Assembly: GCF_001579805.1 (NCBI RefSeq)
Contig: NZ_CP014546.1
Coordinates: 1,364,001-1,428,000, forward strand
Length of the DNA: 64,000 bases
Direction: 5' to 3'
Origin: Pseudomonas azotoformans
GTDB taxonomy: Bacteria > Pseudomonadota > Gammaproteobacteria > Pseudomonadales > Pseudomonadaceae
The notes below the pieces were generated by a model, which had not been told where the DNA came from, made no database searches, and worked only from the letters and a program-made list of their open reading frames with translations. The position numbers and the translations under genes were made by a program. Position 1 is the first letter of the stretch. Each line of letters begins with the position of its first letter. Shown here in pieces: positions 34,128-42,944 of this stretch.

Positions 34128-35891
34128 TTAGTGCTCGGGCGTATCCTTGTGGTTATCCAGCGTCTCCAGCAAGGCGACCTGCATCCGCGTATGCACGCGG
34201 ATGAACCACCGCCAGAGCACGGCCGCCACCGCCGCCGTGACCACGGCAATCAGCACCAGCAACTTGTTGGTCGGCAGAATACTGGCCGACAAGGCTGCCA
34301 ATAGCAGGAAGATCACCAACAGCGACAGGATCGGGATCAGCTCTGCAATCACCCGCCGTACGCGCTGGGTATGCCGCCCGGCCATTTCGGGCTTCACGCT
34401 CATCTCCGCCAACAGCATCGACAGCGCCTTGAGTTTGCGATACGCCGCAATCAGGAAGGGCAGCGACAACAACAACGCCCCGCCCCAGATCAATGCCTTC
34501 TGCCAGCTCGGATCGCTGATCCAGCCTTCCAGATACCCACCAATACGCGCCGCGAAAAAGCTGCCGGCGAAGAAGATCGCCACCACCAGCGCCAGGTTCA
34601 CCCCGACTTGCAGGATGATCTTGCGGATCATCGACGCCAGCATTGCGCCTTCACCTTGAGGCTGGATACTGCGCAGCCATTCGCCGTACATGCCGAACAC
34701 CCGGCTCATTCGCTGCGGCATGATCGCCGCGATCTTCAAGGACAGTGGGTCGGCACCGCGAATCAGGTACGGCGTGAGCAGTGTGGTAATGGCTGAAACC
34801 GCCACGGCGACGGGGTAGAGGAAGTCACTGGTCACCTGCAACGTCATCCCCAACGCCGCGATGATGAAGGAAAACTCGCCAATCTGTGACAGCCCCATGC
34901 CCACGCGCAGTGAGGTACGGCCGTCATTGCCGGCGATAAACGCCCCCAGGCCACAGGACAACATCTTGCCCAGCACCACCGCCACGGTGATCACCGCAAT
35001 CGGCCAGGCGTATTGCAGCAGGATCTGAGGGTCGATCATCAAGCCGATGGCCACGAAGAAGATGGCGCTGAACATGTCGCGAACCGGCTCGATCAGGCGC
35101 TCGATCTTAATCAACTGACGGGATTCGGCCATGATCGCGCCGATCAGGAACGCGCCCAGCACCATGCTGTACTCCAGCTTGACCACCAGCAGGCAGAAAC
35201 CGAAACACAGGCCCAGTACGGTGATCAGCAGCATCTCGTTGCTTTCGAACTTGGCCACGTAGGCCAGCAAACGTGGCACCAGCAAAATGCCGATGACCAG
35301 CGCGACGATCATGAACAGCGACAGCTTGCCGACCGTGGAAAACACCTCGCCGGAGCTGACTGTGCCGCTGACGGCAATGCTCGACAGCAAGGCGATGATG
35401 CCGATGCCGAGGATGTCCTCGACGATCAGCACGCCGAAAATAAGCTGGGCAAAGCGCTGGTTCTTCATCTTCAGGTCATTGAGCGCCTTGACGATGATGG
35501 TGGTGGAGGAAATCGCCAGGATCGCGCCGAGGAACAGCGAGTCCATGGTGTTCCAGTCGAACCAGCGGCCGATCTCGTAGCCGATCCAGATCATCAGGAT
35601 GATTTCCAGGAAGGCCGCGATGAAGGCTGTGGCGCCGACCTTGAACAGCTTGCGCAGGCTGAACTCCAGGCCCAGGCAGAACATCAGGAAGATCACCCCC
35701 AGCTCGGCGAGGGTCTTGATGGTGTCTTCGTCGTGGATCAGGCCGAACGGCGGGGTGTGTGGGCCGATGATGAACCCGGCGACGATGTAGCCCAGCACCA
35801 CCGGCTGCTTGAGGCGGTGAAACAGGATGGTGACAACCCCTGCCACCAGCATGATCACGGCCAGGTCCTGGATAAAGCTGATGGCGTGCAT
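34128..35891 (-). CDS. Monovalent cation:proton antiporter (CPA2/KefB-like)
   Basis: A 587-aa inner-membrane protein with about 12-13 hydrophobic helices. The N-terminal half is a sodium/proton-exchanger domain ('VVLGYIVAGFIIGPHTPPFG', 'LGVIFLMFCLGLEFSL', 'AILAISSTTIIVKAL'), and the remaining helices extend beyond the core. No TrkA-N/RCK domain follows, unlike KefB or KefC. The start at 35891 (MHAISFIQDLAVIM) has AAGGAG nine bases upstream; the longer frame adds a hydrophilic tail with no family support. Expected to exchange K+ or Na+ for H+. It converges with the SMI1 gene. Confidence 0.88.
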   Translation of the reverse strand: MHAISFIQDLAVIMLVAGVVTILFHRLKQPVVLGYIVAGFIIGPHTPPFGLIHDEDTIKTLAELGVIFLMFCLGLEFSLRKLFKVGATAFIAAFLEIILMIWIGYEIGRWFDWNTMDSLFLGAILAISSTTIIVKALNDLKMKNQRFAQLIFGVLIVEDILGIGIIALLSSIAVSGTVSSGEVFSTVGKLSLFMIVALVIGILLVPRLLAYVAKFESNEMLLITVLGLCFGFCLLVVKLEYSMVLGAFLIGAIMAESRQLIKIERLIEPVRDMFSAIFFVAIGLMIDPQILLQYAWPIAVITVAVVLGKMLSCGLGAFIAGNDGRTSLRVGMGLSQIGEFSFIIAALGMTLQVTSDFLYPVAVAVSAITTLLTPYLIRGADPLSLKIAAIMPQRMSRVFGMYGEWLRSIQPQGEGAMLASMIRKIILQVGVNLALVVAIFFAGSFFAARIGGYLEGWISDPSWQKALIWGGALLLSLPFLIAAYRKLKALSMLLAEMSVKPEMAGRHTQRVRRVIAELIPILSLLVIFLLLAALSASILPTNKLLVLIAVVTAAVAAVLWRWFIRVHTRMQVALLETLDNHKDTPEH

Positions 35892-36182
35892 GGCGAGGGG
35901 CTCCTTGAGGGTACTGGCGCTTTTCCCACTTCCGCCCGCGCCTTTGAAATGTCGCAAAGGGCGAAAGGAAAAGTCTGCCTTGATCGTAAGAAATGCCCTG
36001 AGATGGGCTTTTGAAGGTTAACACCGCGACTTCCGGCAGAAAGCCGGTGCAATATATGGAAACAGATCGGTACACGCGTGACGGCAAGCCGACCACCGGC
36101 GTCCCGTTAAGGAAGGCGCAGCAAAGATTCCAGCACCCGCAGAGGTGCCCCCCAACCAATGCCTACAACCCGTGAGTGTGCT

Positions 36183-36668
36183 ATGGAACCCGGAAACGCC
36201 CAGCTGTCGATGACGGTATTGATGACCCCTGATATGGCCAACTTCTCAGGCAATGTCCACGGCGGCACCCTGCTCAAGTACCTCGACGAAGTGGCCTACG
36301 CCTGCGCGAGCCGTTATGCCGGCCGTTATGTCGTGACGTTGTCGGTGGACCAGGTGATTTTCCGCGAGCCGATTCATGTCGGCGAGCTGGTGACCTTCCT
36401 CGCGTCAGTCAACTACACCGGCAATACCTCGATGGAGGTAGGCATCAAGGTGGTGACCGAAAACATCCGCGAACGCTCGGTGCGCCACACCAACAGCTGC
36501 TTCTTCACCATGGTGGCCGTGGACGACCAGCGCAAACCAGCCGCCGTGCCGCCGCTGCAACCGCAGAACAGCGAAGACAAACGCCGTTTCGTGCAGGCAC
36601 AGCAGCGCCGGCAGATCCGCCAGGAGCTGGAAAAGCGCTACCAGGAAATCAAGGCCGACGCGCTGTAG
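36183..36668 (+). CDS. Acyl-CoA thioesterase (hotdog fold, YciA/BFIT-like)
   Basis: A 161-aa hotdog-fold thioesterase that hydrolyses acyl-CoA. The core reads 'MTPDMANFSGNVHGGTLLKY', with the catalytic region Asn/His/Gly/Gly around residues 25-30, followed by 'LDEVAYACASRYAG', where the acidic residue of the fold lies. ATG 36183 (MEPGNAQLSM) is chosen because close Pseudomonas homologues begin there; an in-frame ATG at 36159 is also possible. The 291 bp before it (35892-36182) hold the divergent promoters and a small CCGGC/GCCGG hairpin (36033-36047), nothing else recognised. The gene ends 3 bp before the convergent lipoprotein gene. Confidence 0.88.
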   Translation: MEPGNAQLSMTVLMTPDMANFSGNVHGGTLLKYLDEVAYACASRYAGRYVVTLSVDQVIFREPIHVGELVTFLASVNYTGNTSMEVGIKVVTENIRERSVRHTNSCFFTMVAVDDQRKPAAVPPLQPQNSEDKRRFVQAQQRRQIRQELEKRYQEIKADAL

Positions 36669-36671
36669 GCA

Positions 36672-37700
36672 TCAGTGCCAGCACTTGTCGAAATGCGCAC
36701 ACACCTCAAAGCGCTGATCCAGTTGGCCCATGCGCGCCAGGTGATGGTTGAGCACTTCAACCATCACTGACTTGCGCGTGTTGATGTAATAGGCGGCCAT
36801 CACTTTGTCGTTCTCCGCCACACGATCACGCGTGGTGGTGTCCGTCGGGTTCAGCCATTGTTCCAACACGGCGTCTTCGGTGACGCTCAATCGGTAGCGC
36901 AGCACTTCGTTATAGAGCCCCATTGTGCGCGCCTCTTGCGCCGCCGCATCTTCATTGAGCAAGGTGAAGTTCTGGCGATATTGGGTCCAGTAGGCCTCCG
37001 GCAACGTGAACGAACCCATTGCCGCCTTGCGCTTGGCAATCTGATCTTCAAGCGACTTGGGTGTCGACGGCGGTTCGACAGGTGTTTGCGGGTTCATCAT
37101 CTTGAACAACTGCAGGTTGGTGTCAACGATGGAACCGATCAACGCAGCGCGCTTGGGCGTTTCTGGAATCTGCTTGGGGAACATCGGCGTGCTGCCGGCG
37201 CACGCTTGCAGCGGGCTTTCGATCATCGGCTGCGGAATACGCTCGTCTTTACCGTTGAAGCGCTGCAGACGTTGGAAGGTGGTGATGCAACTGCCCTCGG
37301 CCACGTCGAACGTCACTTCATATTCCTTGCCCGCCTCAGGCGTAAAGCTGATCGCCTTGGCGCACACGTAGCCGCTGCCATTGGTGTTGATGCGCATGAA
37401 CACCGGCTTGCCAGGCGCCAGCTTGACCTCCAGCAAACCACGGGCTTTTTCCGGCGGCGGCACGATCATGCCCACCCGACGCTGGGTGTCGGTCATCAAG
37501 GAGTTGTTGAGCATGCCGGTAGTACGGCCTGCGCAGTGCTGGGCGTCGAAGAAGTCGAGGGTGGAGTTCTGGGTGTTGGAGATGAACCGCAGCTTGGCGG
37601 CATCGGGTTCGGTGGCGTCCGGGTAGCTACCGTTGATGCTGCAAGCGCTGAGCAGCGAAACCAGGCTTAGCGTGGAAAAAGCCCGTAGGAAATATGACAT
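36672..37700 (-). CDS. Putative lipoprotein of unknown function
   Basis: A 342-aa protein. The start at 37700 gives a classic lipoprotein signal peptide (MSYFLRAFSTLSLVSLLSAC, lipobox LSAC) and has AGGA seven bases upstream; the 23 residues encoded before it are rejected. The mature part has a beta-rich first half that may be an immunoglobulin-like or DUF-type fold ('LRFISNTQNSTLDFFD', 'GKPVFMRINTNGSGYVC') and a helical second half. Five or more Cys occur in the mature part. I do not recognise the family with certainty. It is transcribed on its own towards the thioesterase gene. Confidence 0.75.
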   Translation of the reverse strand: MSYFLRAFSTLSLVSLLSACSINGSYPDATEPDAAKLRFISNTQNSTLDFFDAQHCAGRTTGMLNNSLMTDTQRRVGMIVPPPEKARGLLEVKLAPGKPVFMRINTNGSGYVCAKAISFTPEAGKEYEVTFDVAEGSCITTFQRLQRFNGKDERIPQPMIESPLQACAGSTPMFPKQIPETPKRAALIGSIVDTNLQLFKMMNPQTPVEPPSTPKSLEDQIAKRKAAMGSFTLPEAYWTQYRQNFTLLNEDAAAQEARTMGLYNEVLRYRLSVTEDAVLEQWLNPTDTTTRDRVAENDKVMAAYYINTRKSVMVEVLNHHLARMGQLDQRFEVCAHFDKCWH

Positions 37701-37781
37701 GGTTCTTCCTTGAAAAGCACAGGGGACAAAGAGGCGCCGATAGTACCGGACGCCCTTTGCCTGGCTCAATCAGGAATGTTC

Positions 37782-38654
37782 CTACAGCTCGATCGGCGTC
37801 GCTTCGAACCGCACGCGAGGATGGGCGATACGGTCCTGGGCGCGCACCAGTTCCAGTTCATAACTGGCGCAGGCCTGGGTTTCCAGCAGCACTTCATGCA
37901 CGGCTGCGGCGGTGAACTCGAACGCTGCCAACAGGCTGTCGCCCAATAGTACCCGCGCCAGGAACAGCCCCGAGGTCAGGTCGCCCACGCCCACAGGCTG
38001 ACGCGGAAACGCCAGCAATGGCCGGCGCAGGTGCCAGCTGCCCTCGGCGGTCACCAGCAGCATCTCGAAACCGTCCGGCAGCTTGCCGGGGTAGTCCAAG
38101 TGCTTAACCAATACCGCCTTCGGCCCGCGTGCCAGCAGCGCCTTGGCCATGGCCAGGCAATCGAACAGCGATTGCGGCTTACGCCCGGCAAAACTGTCCA
38201 ATTCCAGCTGGTTAGGGCACAGGAAATCGGCCATGGCCGCGGCTTCGTCCAGCAGGAAATCGCTGACTTCCTGGGGCACGATGCAGCCCTTCTCCGGATG
38301 GCCCATCACCGGGTCGCACAAATACAGGGCCTTGGGGTTGATGGCCTTGATGCGCGCCACGCCGCTGAGAATCGCACGCCCCTGGTCCGCACTGCCCAGG
38401 TAGCCGGACAGCACGGCGTCGCAGTTGCCCAGCTCGCCGATCGCCGCAATGCCTTCCACCAGCGCCGGAATTTGCTGCGGCGCCAACACTTCGCCCGCCC
38501 ATTGGCCATACTGGGTGTGGTTGGAGAACTGCACCGTGTTCAACGGCCAGACGTTCACCCCGACACGCTGCATGGGGAATACGGCAGCGCTGTTTCCGGC
38601 GTGGCCAAAGACCACATGAGACTGGATCGCAAGCAGATGAGGTGTGCGTTTCAT
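37782..38654 (-). CDS. pdxY: Pyridoxal kinase
   Basis: A 290-aa ribokinase-fold enzyme that phosphorylates pyridoxal to PLP in vitamin B6 salvage. It begins '[20 protein letters not shown]', the PdxY/PdxK opening; 'GYLGSADQG' and '[20 protein letters not shown]' carry the substrate and ATP-binding loops; '[20 protein letters not shown]' holds the catalytic Asp in the GxGD motif. The length is that of PdxY. It stands alone; the MocR regulator 25 kb away may also sense PLP, but there is no direct link. Confidence 0.92.
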   Translation of the reverse strand: MKRTPHLLAIQSHVVFGHAGNSAAVFPMQRVGVNVWPLNTVQFSNHTQYGQWAGEVLAPQQIPALVEGIAAIGELGNCDAVLSGYLGSADQGRAILSGVARIKAINPKALYLCDPVMGHPEKGCIVPQEVSDFLLDEAAAMADFLCPNQLELDSFAGRKPQSLFDCLAMAKALLARGPKAVLVKHLDYPGKLPDGFEMLLVTAEGSWHLRRPLLAFPRQPVGVGDLTSGLFLARVLLGDSLLAAFEFTAAAVHEVLLETQACASYELELVRAQDRIAHPRVRFEATPIEL

Positions 38655-38771
38655 GCGCGGGATTTCCGTAAAGCCATTGAAATTCTGGCCGCGCAGTATG
38701 CGACTAAACGCAGCCTGTACGACAGACCGGCGACACAGTTAAGCTGCTCTCACTTTGTTGGAGTCTTTCGC

Positions 38772-39164
38772 ATGCTGACCCTGGGAAACATCTTCGTGTT
38801 GATGCTGCTGGCGACCGGTGCCGCCTGGGTGTGGCACAACCACGGCCTGCGTGAGCGGGCGCTGGAGCGGGTCAAGCAGCATTGTGCCAAGCTCGACATC
38901 GAACTGCTGGACGGCGCGGTGGCGCTCAAGCGTATCGGGTTTGTGAAGGATGCCAATGGGCGGCGGCGCCTGGCGCGTATCTACAACTTTGAATTCACCG
39001 TGACCGGCGAAACCCGCCATCCGGGGACCATCACTCAATTCGGCGCCCACAGCGCGCAGATCGAACTGGCGCCCTACCCGTTCGAGATCAAGACGCCGCT
39101 GCCCAGCGCCGAAGTGATCGAGCTGAGCCAGTGGCGCCAGGACCACGCCAAGAACCGTCAGTAA
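38772..39164 (+). CDS. DUF3301 family membrane-anchored protein
   Basis: A 130-aa protein with one N-terminal membrane helix (residues about 4-22, 'LGNIFVLMLLATGAAWVW') and a basic, beta-rich cytoplasmic part ('VALKRIGFVKDANGRRRLARIYNFEFT'). This is the DUF3301 layout common in gamma-proteobacteria. ATG 38772 has GGAG eight bases upstream; the same frame is open for 700 bp more, but that part is antisense to pdxY. The 3' end overlaps the opposite COG0523 GTPase gene by 7 bp. Function unknown. Confidence 0.82.
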   Translation: MLTLGNIFVLMLLATGAAWVWHNHGLRERALERVKQHCAKLDIELLDGAVALKRIGFVKDANGRRRLARIYNFEFTVTGETRHPGTITQFGAHSAQIELAPYPFEIKTPLPSAEVIELSQWRQDHAKNRQ

Positions 39165-40129
39165 CGGCAGGCCTTTAGTGCGGCCTGCAAGGCGGCCAGG
39201 TCCTGTGGCTCGCTGAAAATCAACTCAATACGTGAATCACGGCGCCATTCGCTGGCCTGCCAAGTCAACTCGCTGTTATCCACCGCGTTGGTCGAAACCC
39301 ACCCTTCGGCGCTGTGGATAACCAGTTTGGCGCGGCGCCATTCAAGGCTTGTCAGCCACTGGTCGAGGCGGCGGGTATCGAATGGCTGGCTCGGGTGCCA
39401 GCGCCATCCGACGCTCCAACCACCTTCTTGAGTCTGACTCAGGCAGATCGGTTGAGTCGGATCGCTCCACACCGCCGGCATTTGCGCCTGGCCTTCGGGC
39501 ACTTCGATGTTATCCACAGCGGCTGAAGCCTGCGCGTTCAGGCCGGGTAATTGTTGCAGGGGCAATTGCGCCTGGCGGGTCCAGTAGAGCGGGCATTCGG
39601 GCAACTGCCGTTCGATCGCTCGGCGCTGCCCGGCGTCCAACCCTTCATCTTTGTTCAACACCAGCAACCCGGCACTTGTCAGAGCCTCTTGCTGCGCTGG
39701 CGGCAATGGTTTTCGTGCTGCCAGCGCCTGGGCATCCAGCACCAGCACACAGGGCTGGACGGCCAGCACGCCCTGCCACGGTGCCTGCCGCAACTGCTTG
39801 AGCAACTGCGCCGGATGGCCCAGGCCCGACGGTTCGATAAACAGCCGGTCGGGCTTGGCCTTACGCAACAGACGACCCAGTCCTACCTGGAACGGTGCAC
39901 CATTCACGCAGCACAGGCAGCCTCCGGCGACTTCGCCCAGGGCAATGCCGTCGTCATCCTGGGTGAGCAAGGCGGCGTCCAGGCCGATCTGCCCGAACTC
40001 GTTGATCAGCACCGCCCAACGCTCGTTGGCCGGGCGCTGGGCGAGCAGGTGCTTGATAAGGCTGGTCTTGCCGGCGCCCAAGGGCCCGGCAATCACGTGG
40101 GTGGGAATGTTCTGCAGCATGAGGGGCAT
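39158..40129 (-). CDS. CobW/COG0523 GTPase, second paralogue
   Basis: A 323-aa metallochaperone-type GTPase. Walker A is 'GPLGAGKTSLI', the metal-binding motif is 'GGCLCC' (the CxCC of COG0523), and 'LNKDE' stands for the NKxD guanine-recognition motif. A C-terminal CobW_C domain follows (from about residue 225). It is the last gene of the dksA2-zigA-DUF1826 operon (35 bp after DUF1826) under a predicted Zur site, so it likely allocates zinc during starvation. The start could be 40129 or the ATG three codons later. The client protein is unknown. Confidence 0.85.
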   Translation of the reverse strand: MPLMLQNIPTHVIAGPLGAGKTSLIKHLLAQRPANERWAVLINEFGQIGLDAALLTQDDDGIALGEVAGGCLCCVNGAPFQVGLGRLLRKAKPDRLFIEPSGLGHPAQLLKQLRQAPWQGVLAVQPCVLVLDAQALAARKPLPPAQQEALTSAGLLVLNKDEGLDAGQRRAIERQLPECPLYWTRQAQLPLQQLPGLNAQASAAVDNIEVPEGQAQMPAVWSDPTQPICLSQTQEGGWSVGWRWHPSQPFDTRRLDQWLTSLEWRRAKLVIHSAEGWVSTNAVDNSELTWQASEWRRDSRIELIFSEPQDLAALQAALKACRY

Positions 40130-40164
40130 CGTTCGGACCGTGTAGAGCGTTTGATCCTACGCGG

Positions 40165-40809
40165 TTATGCGAGCCAATCCAGTGTCAGGATCAATCGGCG
40201 CTCATCGGCCTTGAGCGCCGGTGACCGGTGGATCAAACCGTGATTCTCATTACCGTGCCATTTGGTGCCCTTGAGCAGGGCGACTTCGCCGCAGCGAATC
40301 TGTTCGATGCGCTCGGTGGGCTCTGCCTCCGACTGGCTCAGCCTGCGCCGGTCCATCACGCCTTCGCGCAACCACTGGCTGCCGACCCCCGCATAGGTGG
40401 TGATCAGTCGCACCGGCACATGGTCGACGTGAAAACGTGGGCACATCGCCTTATCCAGCAACCGCAAACGCACGCCAATACGTTTGGCGCCCAGCAGGCA
40501 GGCGAATGCGCTGACCAGCCACGACACATCGGCGATAAAGCCTTCGTAGCCTTCCAGATCTCGGCAGCTGGACGCCAATCCCTGCAAGTTCGGCTCGGCG
40601 TCTTCGTTGTTGAGCTCGATCACCATGGAATCGGCCAACGGCTCGTTGAGCGCCACCAGCAAGGCGCCGAACTCGGCGATGTGCAACGGCAACTGCCGCT
40701 CCCACACGGCCAGGTTGACGCCATCTTCCAGTATGTCGGACAGCGCCAACGGGGTTTCGCCACGGGTCTGGCGAATCACAGGACGCAGGGGAATCACCGG
40801 GGCCAGCAT
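40165..40809 (-). CDS. DUF1826 domain protein
   Basis: A 214-aa protein of the DUF1826 family, often found beside COG0523 GTPases in zinc-starvation operons. It contains a conserved 'CPRFHVDHVPVRLITTYAG' block and, near the end, 'KGTKWHGNENHGLIHRSP'; the spaced His/Asp residues look like a cupin or 2-oxoglutarate-oxygenase-type metal site, which is inference. Its start overlaps the zigA stop by one base (TGATG), a sign of coupled translation. No biochemical role is known to me. Confidence 0.82.
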   Translation of the reverse strand: MLAPVIPLRPVIRQTRGETPLALSDILEDGVNLAVWERQLPLHIAEFGALLVALNEPLADSMVIELNNEDAEPNLQGLASSCRDLEGYEGFIADVSWLVSAFACLLGAKRIGVRLRLLDKAMCPRFHVDHVPVRLITTYAGVGSQWLREGVMDRRRLSQSEAEPTERIEQIRCGEVALLKGTKWHGNENHGLIHRSPALKADERRLILTLDWLA

Positions 40810-42017
40810 CAGGCGGCTGCCTCCTCATACCAAGGGCCAAAGGGATCGGCCAGCAGGCGCCAACCGTCGACGCCCTGGGCCATTTCTTCATCGTTGAGCA
40901 GGCACGCGTCCAACTCGGCACGCAGTAGAGTGAAGTCGATGTTCTGCCCGATAAACACCAGTTCCTGGCGGCAATCACCGGTGCTCAGTTGCCAGTTGCC
41001 CATGATCGCCGCGATGTTTTCTTCGTCCTGAGGCCACTGGCTTTTTGGCACAAAGCGCCACCAGCGCCCGGCAAAACCATGGCGCATCAAACCGCCGGCC
41101 TGGGACCAACTGCCCGCATCCTGGTGCTTGCTGGCCAGCCAGAAAAAACCTTTGGAGCGCAGCAGTTTGCCGTTGACCCACGGGCGGTCGATGAAGTCGA
41201 AGAAACGCTGTGGATGGAAGGGACGGCGCGCACGGTAAGCGGTGGAAGCAATACCGTATTCCTCGGTTTCCGGCACATGTTCACCGCGCAGTTCCTGCAG
41301 CCAGCCTGGGGCTTGGGCGGCACGTTCAAAGTCGAAACGGCCGGTGTTGAGGATCTTGTTCAGCGGCACTTCGCCCATGACCATTGGGATGATTTCCGCC
41401 TGGGCATTGAGGCGCTCAAGGATCGCCATCAACTCTTCGCGTTCGCGGCTGCTGATCAGGTCGATCTTGCTGATGAGGATCACGTCGGCGAATTCGATCT
41501 GCTCAATCAGCAGGTCGGTGATGGAACGCTCGTCTTCTTCACCGAGGGTTTCACCCCGCGACGCCAGGCTTTCGGCCGCCTGGTAGTCGAGCAGGAAGTT
41601 CATGCCGTCGACCACGGTGACCATGGTGTCCAGGCGCGCGATGTCGGCCAGGCTTTGCTCGTTTTCGTCGCGGAAGGTGAAGGTTTCGGCCACAGGCAAG
41701 GGTTCGGAGATGCCGGTGGACTCGATCAGCAGGTAATCGAAACGACCTTCCTTGGCGAGTTTTCCCACTTCTTCCAGCAAGTCTTCCCGCAGGGTGCAGC
41801 AGATGCAGCCGTTACTCATCTCCACCAGTTTTTCTTCAGAGCGGTTGAGCGTGACGTCGCGCTGGACTTCGCTGCCGTCGATGTTGATTTCGCTCATGTC
41901 GTTGACGATCACCGCCACCCGCAGGTTTTCGCGGTTGCGCAGGACGTAGTTGAGCAGCGTGCTTTTACCGGCGCCGAGAAAGCCGGACAACACAGTAACG
42001 GGGAGACGATTGGGCAT
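40809..42017 (-). CDS. zigA: Zinc metallochaperone GTPase ZigA (COG0523)
   Basis: A 402-aa COG0523 GTPase. Walker A is '[16 protein letters not shown]'; the metal site is 'NGCICC'; '[11 protein letters not shown]' and 'ISKIDLI' (for NKxD) complete the G domain; the CobW_C half starts near residue 255. It is thought to deliver zinc to essential enzymes when zinc is scarce. It is second in the dksA2 operon, 27 bp after dksA2, below a perfect Zur-type palindrome. GAGG precedes its ATG. The other COG0523 protein of this operon is only distantly similar. Confidence 0.88.
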   Translation of the reverse strand: MPNRLPVTVLSGFLGAGKSTLLNYVLRNRENLRVAVIVNDMSEINIDGSEVQRDVTLNRSEEKLVEMSNGCICCTLREDLLEEVGKLAKEGRFDYLLIESTGISEPLPVAETFTFRDENEQSLADIARLDTMVTVVDGMNFLLDYQAAESLASRGETLGEEDERSITDLLIEQIEFADVILISKIDLISSREREELMAILERLNAQAEIIPMVMGEVPLNKILNTGRFDFERAAQAPGWLQELRGEHVPETEEYGIASTAYRARRPFHPQRFFDFIDRPWVNGKLLRSKGFFWLASKHQDAGSWSQAGGLMRHGFAGRWWRFVPKSQWPQDEENIAAIMGNWQLSTGDCRQELVFIGQNIDFTLLRAELDACLLNDEEMAQGVDGWRLLADPFGPWYEEAAA

Positions 42018-42044
42018 CAGGTATTCCTCATCAGGGTTGGCCGG

Positions 42045-42449
42045 TCAAATCGCCCGTTTATGGCGTTCGCGCAGCTCTTCACGTTCTTTGGCTTCGATAC
42101 ACAGGGTGGCGGTAGGACGCAGCAACAAGCGCTGTAGGCCGATGGGCTCGCCGGTTTCGCGGCACCAGCCGTATTCGCCGCGCGCCAGCAAGTCGAGGGC
42201 ATCGTCGATCTTGTCCAACAGCTTCTTTTCCCGCTCCAGCAGGCGCAGTTGCCATTGGCGCTGTTCTTCGGCGCTGCCGACATCGGCAGGGTCGCTGTTG
42301 GTTTCCTGCTCGCGCAGCACCAGGAACTCGGCGTCGATGCGGGCTTGCAGCTCATTGCGCTGGGCCAGCAGCAACTCACGGAAGAACCCTTGCTGGGCTT
42401 CATTCATGTAGTCGGCGCAAGGCTGGGCCAGGAGGTCTTGTTCGGTCAT
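42045..42449 (-). CDS. dksA2: DksA2, zinc-independent DksA paralogue
   Basis: A 134-aa RNA polymerase secondary-channel factor that works with ppGpp. The coiled-coil tip acidic motif is present (Asp53 and Asp56 in 'SDPADVGS'). The zinc finger has only two of four Cys: Cys96 and Cys117 remain, while positions 99 and 120 are Thr and Ala. This is the hallmark of P. aeruginosa DksA2, which replaces DksA under zinc limitation. The start at 42449 gives the family N-terminus; the frame extends further upstream through the Zur site. First gene of its operon; the Zur palindrome at 42484-42496 is 35 bp upstream. Confidence 0.93.
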   Translation of the reverse strand: MTEQDLLAQPCADYMNEAQQGFFRELLLAQRNELQARIDAEFLVLREQETNSDPADVGSAEEQRQWQLRLLEREKKLLDKIDDALDLLARGEYGWCRETGEPIGLQRLLLRPTATLCIEAKEREELRERHKRAI

Positions 42450-42483
42450 GGGGAGCGGTTCACGGGTCAGGCTGTGTTTTAAT

Positions 42484-42496
42484 GTTATAGTATAAC
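42484..42496. promoter_or_regulatory. Zur box between dksA2 and the small secreted-protein gene
   Basis: GTTATA-G-TATAAC is a perfect 6+6 palindrome (7+7 with the flanking T and A, 42483-42497), matching the Zur operator known in Pseudomonas. It lies 35 bp before dksA2 and 80 bp before the opposite gene at 42576, so it could repress both when zinc is ample. Confidence 0.85.
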
Positions 42497-42575
42497 AATA
42501 CAAATAAGCCAATCCCCTCTTGCTCACCACGACGAAGGGCGCAATGCTTGAACACTCCCCAGCCTGAGAAACCCG

Positions 42576-42944
42576 ATGAGATACCTGGTGTGCGCCCTGT
42601 TATTGGTTGCCGTGGGACCTGCGTGTGCCCAGGCGCCAAGCCTGCTGGCCAACTGCACGCGCAGCGCCAATCTGCTCGCTTGCGTTGACCCTTCAGGCAA
42701 CGCCTACAGCGTGGCGACGGTCGGCAGCACCACGTATTTACGCGGGTACGAGGTGATCGGCAAACGCTATTGGGCACAGACCAACAGCCGCTACGGGCAA
42801 CTGACGTTCTTTACCGGGTTGGCGTCGGACGGTGAGGCGTGGGTCGGCTACACGCGGCGCGTGGGCTGGACCACCCTCAACCGGTTTTCCAGTTCGGGTG
42901 GCGCCAGCGCCAAATTCACCTGTAGCCGTATAACCGGCTGTTAG
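42576..42944 (+). CDS. Small secreted Cys-containing protein
   Basis: A 122-aa protein. A signal peptide (MRYLVCALLLVAVGPACAQA) precedes about 100 residues that look beta-rich, with four Cys: two near the mature N-terminus ('NCTR', 'LACVD') and two at the very end ('FTCSR', 'TGC'), likely two disulfides. Many Gly, Ser, Thr and aromatic residues are present. It is divergent from dksA2 and shares its Zur box, so it may be induced by zinc starvation. It overlaps the amiA stop by 4 bp. Family not recognised; a periplasmic or secreted role is likely. Confidence 0.68.
   Translation: MRYLVCALLLVAVGPACAQAPSLLANCTRSANLLACVDPSGNAYSVATVGSTTYLRGYEVIGKRYWAQTNSRYGQLTFFTGLASDGEAWVGYTRRVGWTTLNRFSSSGGASAKFTCSRITGC

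Noticed and set aside
40989..42137. 382-codon plus-strand frame opposite zigA
   Set aside because: Shadow; the COG0523 motifs lie on the minus strand.
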